From the NCBI RefSeq assembly GCF_026410505.1, contig NZ_JAPMIU010000011.1:62001-126000 (forward strand): DNA of 64,000 nt, given 5' to 3'. Position 1 is the first letter of the stretch. Every line of letters begins with the position of its first letter. This document shows, piece by piece, positions 1 to 9,500 of this stretch. The notes below the pieces were generated by a model that saw nothing but the letters and a program-made list of their open reading frames with translations, was not told where the DNA came from and made no database searches. A program made the position numbers and the translations under genes. The DNA comes from Frateuria hangzhouensis. GTDB taxonomy: Bacteria; Pseudomonadota; Gammaproteobacteria; Xanthomonadales; Rhodanobacteraceae.

Positions 1-3000
1 CGACGCGCCCGGCAGCGTCTCGACGGGCAGCAGGCGCACCTTCAGCGTCTCGTGGATGCGCTGCACGGCCGCGCTGTCATCCTGCTCGATCGACGTGCGC
101 AGGATGGCCTGGCGATCGACCACCTGCTGTAGCGCACGCTCGAACGCGGCCTCGTCCATCGGCCCGCGCAGGCGATGCGCCGAGGGCGTGTTGTAGACCA
201 CCCGCCCCGGGTGCAGTTGTTCCAGGTACCAGAGCCGCTGCTGCATCAACGACAGCGGGGCGCGTTGGCGGTCGGGCAGCCGCGGGATGCGCCTGCGATC
301 GGTGGCCGCGCCGCCCTGCCCTGCGGCGCGGATGGCCTCGGCCAACCGCGCCGCGGTCTGCGCTTCGAACACCGTGCGCATCGGCAGTGCCAGCTCCAGC
401 TCGCGATTGAGCCGGGCGACCAGTTGCGCCGCCAGCAGCGAATGCCCGCCGCGTTCGAAGAAGTTGTCTTCGACGCCCGGCTCGCTGCCGAGGACGGCCG
501 CCATGGCCGTCACCACGCGCTGCTCGAGCGCGTCGCGCGGGGCGACGCGGCCGGCTTCTGCGGGAGATCCCTCCTCCGGGACCGGCAGCCGTGCGCGGTC
601 GATCTTGCCGTTGGGCAGCCGCGGCAGCGCCGCCAGCACGACGAGGTGCTGCGGGATCATGTAATCGGGCAACGCCTCGCGCAGGTGTGCGCGGAGCGCC
701 GCTTCGTCGACGGTGGCACCGGGGGCCGCCACCACGTGCGCGAGCAGGCGCACGTCGCCGGGACGGAGTTCGCGCGTGGTGGCCAGGGCATCGGCGACGC
801 CGGGCAGGCTCAGCAGGCGCGCCTCGATCTCGCCCAGTTCGATGCGAAAACCGCGCAGCTTGACCTGGAAATCGAGCCGGCCCAGGTGCTCAAGCGTGCC
901 GTCCGGACGCCAGCGGCCGCGATCGCCGGTGCGGTACATGCGGGCATCCGGCGTTGACGCGAACGGATCGGCGAGGAAGCGTTCGGCGGTCAGTTCCGGC
1001 CGATGGCGATAGCCCAGTGCGACGCCGGTTCCGCCAATCCAGATCTCGCCCGGCACCCCCAACGGGCAAAGCTGGCGCTGCTCGTCGAGGATCCACACCA
1101 CCGTGTTGGCGACCGGCGTGCCGATGGCGATGCCCTCGCGCGGATGCTCGACGCGCCAGCAGGTCGACCACACCGTGGTTTCGGTCGGGCCGTACAGGTT
1201 CCACACCTCGCCGCAACGGGCAAGCAATTGCTCCGCCAGGTCCGGCGCCAGCGCCTCGCCGCCACACAGTGCGCGGAAGCCGGGCGCCGGCGCCCAGCCG
1301 GTTTCCAGCAGCATGCGCCAGGTGGCCGGCGTGGCCTGCATCACGGTGGCCTGGCTCGACTCGAGCAGGCGTTTGAGTGCTTCGCCGTCCATCGCCTGCT
1401 CGCGTCGGGCCATCACCACCTCGCCACCGACGGCGAGCGGCCCGAACAGTTCCAGCACCGCGATGTCGAAGGACAGCGTGGTGACGGCCAGCAGCCGGTC
1501 GTCCGCGTGCAGCCCCGGTCGCCCCGCCATGCTGGCGAGGAAGTTCGCCGCCGCCCGATGGGGAATCTCCACGCCCTTGGGCTGGCCGGTGGAACCGGAG
1601 GTGTAGATCACGTAGGCGACCGCCGTGGCATCCACATCGGCATCGTCAGGGCGGGACGCCGGTGCTGCCGCGAGCGCATCGCCGGCCTGGTCAAGCGCCA
1701 GCACCGGGCGACCGCGCAGATCGAAGCGCCCGGCATGCCGCGCCTGGGTGACCAGCACGGCCAGGCTGGCATCGCTGACCATGTAGTTGAGCCGCTCGGT
1801 GGGAAAGCCCGGATCGAGCGGCACGTAGCCTGCACCGGCCTTGAGCACGCCGAGCACGGCCGCGAGCATGCCCACGCCCCGGTCCAGCGCGATGCCGACC
1901 AGCGCGCCGGCACGCACGCCATGGCCGCGCAGCACGTGCGCGATGCGATTGGCAAGCGCGTCCAGTTCGGCGTAGGTCAATGCCTGTTTGCCGAAGTGCA
2001 CGGCGGTCCGCCCGGGATGGCGATCGCACTGCGCTTCGAACAGTTCGTGCATCCGCTGCGTCGCGACCGGCGTGGGCGCCGGCTGCAGCGCGAGCAGGGC
2101 GCGGCGCGCGGCCTCGTCGACCAGCGGCAATGCGCCCAGCAGCGCTTCCGGTTGCTCGGCCGCGGCACGCAGCAGCGTTTCGTAGGCGCCCAGCCAACGC
2201 GCCACCGTGGCCCGGTCGAACAGGTCGCGGTTGTACTGGCACTCCAGCCGCAGCCGGCCTTGCTCCTGCACCGCGTTGATGAACAGCTCGAAGTTCTCGA
2301 AGCTGCGCGGCGTGCTGGCGAAATCCATCGCCAGGCCCGGGAAGGCGGTGGCCTCGTGGTCGAGCGCCTGGTCGATGTTGAACAGCACGCTGACCAGCGG
2401 CAGCCGGCTGGGGTCACGCGGCACGCCGAGCTTCTTGAGCAGGGTGCCGAAGGTGTAGCGCTGGTGGTCCAGTGCGTCCAGCAGAGTGGCTTGGGTGGCG
2501 TCGAGCAGTTGCGCCAGGGGCGCGGCCGGGTCCGGCGCGCAGCGCAACGGCAGCAGGTTGACGCAGTGGCCGACCAGGCCGTCGTGGCCGTCGACCGATT
2601 GCGCGGCGGCCGGGATACCCACGACCACCTCGTGCTGCCCGGCGAGCCGGGCCAGCACCGCGGCAAAACCGCCAAGCAGGGTCGCGAACAGGCTGGCGCC
2701 GCGTTGCGCGCCCAGGCGCTTGATGGCGCTCACCAGCGTGGCGTCCAGGACGTGGTCGATCCGCGCCGAGGCGAAACTGCGCCGCAGGGGGCGGGCGCGG
2801 TCGGTCGGCAGATCCAGCGGTGCCGGCGGGTCCGCAAAGCGCGCCAGCCAGTACGACTCGTCGGCGGCGAGTGTCTTGCGGTCGGGCTGGCGTGCCGCCG
2901 CCAGGGCGTAGTCGGCAAACGATTCGGCCGGCGGCAGCGGCTCGCCCTGCGCGCCGGTGCGCGCGCCGTAAAGCGCCGCCAGTTCGCGCACCATCACCCA

Positions 3001-3504
3001 CCACGACCAGCCGTCGCAGATGATGTGGTGCGCGGTCAGCAGCAGGCGGTGGTCGTCCATGCCAAGCCGTAACAGTTCGGCGCGCAACAGCGGCCCCTGT
3101 TCCAGTTCGAAGGGCATTTCCACCACCGCGCGCAGCCGCTGGGCCAGGGCCGCCTCGCGCACGGCATCGTCCAGCGTGCCGAGGTCGGCCAGCGGCAGCG
3201 GCAACTCGAGCCGCTCCTGCACGCACAGGGTCTCGCCATCGGGCCCGAAGGTCGCGCGCAAGGCATCGTGGCGCCCGGCCAGGTCGCGCAGTGCGCCATG
3301 CAGCGCGTCGACGTCGAGCGGGCCGCGCAGGTGCAGGCTGACCGACTCGTTGTAGGCCAGCGAGGCATCGCTGCCCAGCTGCGCGGCGAGCCAGATTTCG
3401 CGCTGCGCTTCGGTGCTGGGCACCACGCGCGACAGCGCCACGGTCGCGAACGGATCGTAATCGACGGCCGTCAAGGCGGCCGGCGCGTGCAGGTCAGTGT
3501 TCAT
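1..3504 (-). CDS. Non-ribosomal peptide synthetase, C-A-PCP-C... (partial, runs off left edge)
   Basis: Extension module of a peptide assembly line; about 1168 residues are visible from the ATG at 3504. Domains in order: condensation (HHIICDG motif near residue 160, catalytic His and Asp intact), adenylation (YTSGSTGQPKG near 635, then YGPTETTVWS, YRTGD and LPNGKIDR), peptidyl carrier (GGHSL, phosphopantetheine Ser near 1021) and the opening of a second condensation domain (SLMQQRLWYLEQL near 1075). Pocket residues aligned by eye on GrsA read D-I-L-T-L-G-L-V-W, most like glycine-type codes; this is a weak inference. The ATG overlaps the stop of the upstream synthase (ATGA), so the two proteins are coupled and this module is the expected acceptor of the beta-amino acyl chain. 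No thioesterase is in view; the rest of the cluster lies left of the window. Confidence 0.95.
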   Translation of the reverse strand, partial: MNTDLHAPAALTAVDYDPFATVALSRVVPSTEAQREIWLAAQLGSDASLAYNESVSLHLRGPLDVDALHGALRDLAGRHDALRATFGPDGETLCVQERLELPLPLADLGTLDDAVREAALAQRLRAVVEMPFELEQGPLLRAELLRLGMDDHRLLLTAHHIICDGWSWWVMVRELAALYGARTGAQGEPLPPAESFADYALAAARQPDRKTLAADESYWLARFADPPAPLDLPTDRARPLRRSFASARIDHVLDATLVSAIKRLGAQRGASLFATLLGGFAAVLARLAGQHEVVVGIPAAAQSVDGHDGLVGHCVNLLPLRCAPDPAAPLAQLLDATQATLLDALDHQRYTFGTLLKKLGVPRDPSRLPLVSVLFNIDQALDHEATAFPGLAMDFASTPRSFENFELFINAVQEQGRLRLECQYNRDLFDRATVARWLGAYETLLRAAAEQPEALLGALPLVDEAARRALLALQPAPTPVATQRMHELFEAQCDRHPGRTAVHFGKQALTYAELDALANRIAHVLRGHGVRAGALVGIALDRGVGMLAAVLGVLKAGAGYVPLDPGFPTERLNYMVSDASLAVLVTQARHAGRFDLRGRPVLALDQAGDALAAAPASRPDDADVDATAVAYVIYTSGSTGQPKGVEIPHRAAANFLASMAGRPGLHADDRLLAVTTLSFDIAVLELFGPLAVGGEVVMARREQAMDGEALKRLLESSQATVMQATPATWRMLLETGWAPAPGFRALCGGEALAPDLAEQLLARCGEVWNLYGPTETTVWSTCWRVEHPREGIAIGTPVANTVVWILDEQRQLCPLGVPGEIWIGGTGVALGYRHRPELTAERFLADPFASTPDARMYRTGDRGRWRPDGTLEHLGRLDFQVKLRGFRIELGEIEARLLSLPGVADALATTRELRPGDVRLLAHVVAAPGATVDEAALRAHLREALPDYMIPQHLVVLAALPRLPNGKIDRARLPVPEEGSPAEAGRVAPRDALEQRVVTAMAAVLGSEPGVEDNFFERGGHSLLAAQLVARLNRELELALPMRTVFEAQTAARLAEAIRAAGQGGAATDRRRIPRLPDRQRAPLSLMQQRLWYLEQLHPGRVVYNTPSAHRLRGPMDEAAFERALQQVVDRQAILRTSIEQDDSAAVQRIHETLKVRLLPVETLPGAS

Positions 3505-6500
3505 GCGCCCACCTTCAGGTACTTGCCCGGTTGCTCGGGGTTGGGCACGAACCAGCACGGGTTGCCCTGGGGATCGCGGCCCAGCCGCGCGTCGGGGCGC
3601 GGCGGGCGACCGGCCTCCATCACCGTGCGCGAGGTCGCCGCGCGGCGCGGCAGGAAATCGCACTCCTGAAGCTCGACCACCGATTCCTTGTAGGCCTGGG
3701 CGATCGCCGCGAAATCCGCTTCGCTGTGCGCGCTGGTGAAGAAGCAGGGGAAGTTGTCCAGGATGTGGATGCCGCGGCTGCGCATCATCGCGAACAGCAG
3801 GTCCTGCAGCGGATGGTCCTCGAGGAACTGGGTCTTCCACACCGAGGCGAACTGCTTGACCAGGATCGGCGCGCCGCGCTCGTCGCAGAACGCGTTGAGT
3901 TCGGCCGCCAGCGCCGCGGTGCGCTGGTTGAGGCGCTCCTGCAACGCGGGTCCTTCGCGTTTCATGTGTTCCAGCGCCGCCTTGGCCGCGGCCAGGGCGA
4001 GGGGATGGCGCACGAAGGTGCCGGCGAAATAGGTCACGCCCACGGTCGGCTGCGAATCGTCGCCGAACTGCCACGCGCCGCCATCCAGGGCGTCCATGTA
4101 CGGGCGCTTGCCGGCGATCACGCCGATTGGATAACCGCCACCGACCACCTTGCCGTAGGTGGCGATGTCCGCCTGGATGCCGAACAGGCCCTGCACGCCG
4201 GCCGGATGGGCACGGAAGCCGGTGACGATCTCGTCGAAGATGCACAGCGTGCCGGAAGCGGCGGTGATCGCTCGGACCTCCTTGAGGAAGTCGACGGGCT
4301 GGAAGTCCGGGCGCCGGCTCTGCACCGGCTCGATCAGCACGGCGGCCAGCTCGTGCGCGCGCTCGCGGATGATCTGCAGCGATTCAGGCGTACCGTAGTC
4401 CAGCACCAGCACGTTCTCGGCGGTGTTGCGCAGGATTCCCGGCGCCGCCGGCACTGCCTTGAGCTTGCGCGTGCCGCGCACGATCACCTCGTCGATGATG
4501 CCGTGGTAGGAACCGGAGAACAGCACCACCGTCTCGCGCCCGGTGACGGTGCGTGCGATGCGCAGGGCACCCAGCACGGCTTCCGAGCCGGTATTGCACA
4601 GCGCCGCGCGACCGTGTCCGGTGAGCTCGCAGACCAGCCTGGCCACTTCGCCGGCCAGCGGATGTTGCGGGCCGATCTCGTAGCCCAGGTCGAGCTGCTC
4701 GCGCACCGCGTCCAGCACGAAGTCCGGTTGCCAACCGAACAGGCTCATGCCGAAGCCGTTGAGCGCATCGACGTACTCGTTGCCGTCCAGGTCCCACAGG
4801 TGCGCGCCCTTGGAGCGGCCGATCACGATCTGATAGACGATTTCCTTGAGCATTGGCCGGAAGCCGTTGACCACGCGCGGGTCGGCCATGTGCGGCCGGT
4901 GCGCCTCGGTGTACTCCTTCGATTTGCGCGTGCGCGCCACGTAGCGCTGCGCGAAGCGGTCGAGCCGGGCCTGCTGGTGCGCCGACAGTTCGCAGGCGCC
5001 GGTGTCGATGCGGGCGATCGCACCGAAGGCCTTCTTGACGTCGTAGCGGGTGTGGGCGAGCGCGGCCTCTTCATCCGTGGCCGCCACGCTTGCCGCCGCC
5101 GGGCTGGCCGGCGAGGAGGACGCCGGCGATGGCGCGGCGGGCGCGACGGCGGGGATGGCCGCCACCGGTGCCGGGGCGACGGCCTGCCCGGAGAGCAACG
5201 CCAGTTGCTGCGCCATCAGCTGCATCTGCTGCGCGATCACCTGCTGCATGTAGCCGCCCGTAGTGGAGGCCTGCGGCGCCATCGCCGTCAGCGAGGTCGC
5301 CGCGGGCACCGGCGCCGGAACGGGGACGACCGTGGCGAGGGCGACCGTGGCCGCTGCCGCCGGCGGCGCCTCGGCCGGCAGTTGCCCGTCGATCAGTTCG
5401 GCCAGCCGGTCCAGCGTCGAGTAGTCGGCCATCAACTGGCGGAAGGTGACCTTGACCGGGAATACCTTGGACAGGTGCAGCGCCATCTGCGTCAGCATCA
5501 GACTGTCCAGCCCCAGTTCCATGAAATGGGTGGTGCCGTCGGCATCGGCCAGGTCCATGCCTGCGACGTCCTCGAAAGCGCTCTTCAGTTGCTCGACGAT
5601 GGCCGGCCGGCGGTCGGCGCTGGGGGCTGCAACGGTCGACATCGGAAGCTCCTCGTTCTGGGATGGGGCGATCGGTTGAATGACGGATGGAACAGGCGCG
5701 GCCTCGGCCGCCGCCGGTGCATCGGCGGCGCGCGCCTCGACCCAGTAGCGCTGGCGTTCGAACGGATAGGTCGGCAACCGCAGGCGGCGACGCACGCTGC
5801 GCCGGTCGAAACGGGCCGGGTCGATGGCGATGCCGCGGCACCACAGCTGGCCCACGGCAAGGCGCACCGCCGCCGGTTCTGCCGCTGGCGTGTCCGAGAG
5901 CGAGGCCAGTGCGACGGTGTGGCTGCGTTGCGCGCCCGGATGCTGGCGTGCCAGCGTGCCCAGCGTTGCGCGCGGCCCCACTTCCAGCAGCACCCGCGCC
6001 GGCGCGTCGAGCACCCGGCCGAGCGCGGTGGAGAAGCGCACCGGACGGCGCATGTGCTCGCTCCAGTAATCCGCGGAAGTGGCTTGCGCCTCATCGAGCC
6101 AGTCGCCGGTGGCGGTCGACACCAGCGGCAGCCGCGGCGCCCGCAAGGCGATCTTCTCGACCTCGGCGTGGAACGGCGCCAGAGCCGGATCCATCATGGC
6201 CGAGTGGAACGCATGCGAGGTACGCAGCGGCCGGCAGGCGGTTCCCTCGGCCTCGAGCCGGGCCCGGAACCGCTCGATGGCCGCATGCGTGCCGGCCACG
6301 ACGCAGGCGCCCGGCGCGTTCTCCGCGGCCAGCGACAGGTCCGACGGCAGGCGCGGCCCCAGCGCGGCCAGCGGCAGGCGCACCGACAGCATGCCGCCCG
6401 AGGGCAACGCCTGCATCAGCGCGCCGCGCCGGGCCACCAGCCGCAGGGCGTCGTCGAGCTCGAACACCCCGGCCAGCGTGGCGGCCACGAACTCGCCCAC

Positions 6501-9500
6501 GCTGTGGCCAATCATCGCCGCGGGCACGATACCCGTGTCCATCCACAGTCGCGCCAGCGCGTACTCCAGCGCGAATGTGGCCGGCTGCGTCACCGCGGTC
6601 TGCCGCAGCGCCTCGGCATCGTCGGCGAAGACCTTTTCGCGCAGGTCGAAACCCAGCGTCGCGCGCAGCGTCTCGGCGCAGGCATCGAATGTCTCGCGGA
6701 ACACCGGCTCGCCGGCGTACAGCGCCCGTCCCATGCCCGGGTACTGTGCGCCCTGGCCGGGAAACAGGAAGACCACGTCGCCCGGGCGGGCGGGATGGCT
6801 GCGCGCGGTCGCCGCGGCGGTCTCCAGGCTGGCCAGCTTTGCAACGGCCTCCGGCACGTCGCTGGCGACCACCGCGATCCGGTGGGCGAAGGCCTTGCGT
6901 CCGGCCGCCAGCGTCCAGCCGACATCAGCCAGGTTGATCTGCGGCTGGACGGCCAGGTGTTCGGCCAGGCGGGTGGCGGCGGCGCCGAGCGCGCTCGACG
7001 TGCGCGCCGACAGCACCAGCAGTTGCGGTCCCTCGGCCGGTTCCGACGGCGCGCGCGGCGGCGGCTCCTCCATCACCACGTGCGCGTTGGTGCCACCGAC
7101 GCCGAACGAACTCACCCCGGCGCGCAGCGGCGCCTCGCCGGCGGTCCAGTCGCACAATCGGTCGTTGACCACGAACGGCGAGTTGGCCAGGTCGATCGAC
7201 GGGTTGGGCGCGCGGTAGTGCAGCGTCGCCGGCAAGCGCCGCTCGGCCAGCGCCAGCGCGGTCTTGATCACCCCCGCCGCACCGGCGGCCATCACCGTGT
7301 GGCCGAGGTTGCTCTTGACCGAACCGAGGCGGCAGAAGCCGACGTCGGTGGTGGTGTGGCGGAAGGCCCGGGTCAGCCCCTCCAGCTCGATCGGATCGCC
7401 GATCGGGGTGGCAGTGCCGTGCGCTTCCACGTAGGAAATGCTGCGCGCCTCGACGCCCGCGTCGGCGTGCGCCATCGCGATCACCGCGGCCTGGCCGGCG
7501 CTGCTGGGCGCCATGAAGCTGGCCTTGGTGCCGCCGTCGTTGTTGACCGCGCCGCCGCGGATCAGCGCGTACACCGGGTCGCCGTCGGCCAGCGCGTCGG
7601 ACAGGCGCTTGAGCAGCACCACCGCCGCGCCGTCGCTGAACACCGTGCCGCTGGCATCATCGCTGAAGCTACGCGTGTGCCCGTCGGCCGAGAGCATGGT
7701 GCCTTCCTGCGCCAGGTAGCCGCTGCGCGGCGGGCAGGTGATCGACGCGCCGCCGGCCAGCGCCATGTGGCAACGTCCCGCGCGCAGTGCGTCGAGCGCC
7801 TGGCAGATCGCCACCAGCGAGGTCGAGCAGGCGGTGTTGAGACTCACCGCCGGGCCGGTCAGGTTGAGTTTGTGCGCCACGCGGGTGGCGAGGAAATCCT
7901 TCTCGTTGGCGAGCATCACCTGGAACGCGCCGAGCTTGTCGATCAGGTCCGGCCGCGGCTGCAGGTGGTGCTGGAAATAGGTGGCGTTGTACATGCCGCC
8001 GAACACGCCCACCGGCATCGCGTGCGCATCCGGCACGTGCCCGGCGCGCTCCATGCACTCCCAGCACAGCTCGAGGAAGATGCGCTGCTGCGGATCCATC
8101 AGTTCGGCTTCGCGCGGCGGGATGCCGAAGAACGCCGCGTCGAACTGTTCGGCTCCGTCGATCACTCCGCGCGCCGGCACGTAGGCCGGATCGTCGCGCT
8201 GCAGCGCCGGGATCGAGCGGTCCAGTTCCTCCGGCGCGAAGAACGTGATCGAGTCCTGGCCGGCACAGAGGTTGCGCCAGAAGGTCTCGACGTCGCCGGC
8301 GCCGGGGAAGCGCCCGGCCATGGCGATGATCGCTACCGGTTCCTGCGCGGCGTTCGGGTCGCGCGGCCGGACGAGGCGCTCGGCCGCGAGCGCATGGCTG
8401 GGGCCGCCCTCGATGCCGGCGGCCACCGCGGCAGGCGTCGGGTCGCCGAAAAAGCCGGTGATGGTCGGCAGCGGCGAGAGTTCGGCATGGATGCGCGCGA
8501 CCAGCTGCATCGCCAGCAGCGAGTTGCCGCCCAGCTCGAAGAAGTTGTCAGCACGGCCGATCTGGTCGAGTCCCAGCAGGTTGGCGAACAGATCGCAGAC
8601 GGTCTGCTCGAGCGCGCCCACGGGCGCGGCGTAGGGATGGGCCAGCTCCGGCCGGCGGCGGTCCGGCGCCGGCAACGCGCGGCGGTCGAGCTTGCCGTTG
8701 GCGGTCACCGGCAGCGCGTCCAGCTGCAGGTAGCTCACCGGTACCATGAATTCGGGCAGGTGCCGCGCAAGCCGGGCACGCAGCGACTTCGGCGTCGGTG
8801 CCGGCTCGTCGGCCACGTAGTAGGCGACCAGGCGCTTCTGGCCCGGCCGATCCTCGCGCGCCAGCACCGCGCAGGCGCGGATGCCCTCGATACGCTGCAG
8901 GGCGGCAGCGATCTCGCCGAGCTCGATGCGGTAGCCGCGGATCTTCACCTGGTCGTCCAGCCGGCCGACGAAATCGATCCGGCCGTCGGGCAACCGGTGT
9001 ACCAGGTCGCCAGTGCGGTACAGCCGCGCGGCGGAATCGTCCCAAGGATGGACGACGAAACGCTCGGCCGTCAGTTGCGGCTGCCCCAGGTAGCCGCGGG
9101 CCAGGCCCAGGCCGCCGATATACAGTTCGCCGATCACGCCGGCCGGCACCGGCTCGCCGCGCGCGTTGAGCACCTCGAGCGTGGTATTGGCGATCGGCCG
9201 ACCGATCGGAATCGAGCGCTGCGTTGCGGGCAGGTCGCGCGGGATCGGGTAATGGGTGGCGAAGGTGGTGCATTCGGTCGGGCCGTAGACGCTGCTGAGC
9301 GCCAGTTCCGGCAGCGCCGCCTGCGCCCGGCGCACATGCGGCACCGACAGCGCTTCGCCGCCGGTCAGCAATTGCCGCAGGCCGCCAAGATGGCGCGCGT
9401 CGTCATCGACGATGGCGTTGAACAGGGCCGTTGTGAGAAAGGCGACGCGGACCTCGTGCCGGTCGATGGTGCGGGCCAGGCCCTTGCCGCTGGGAATGCG

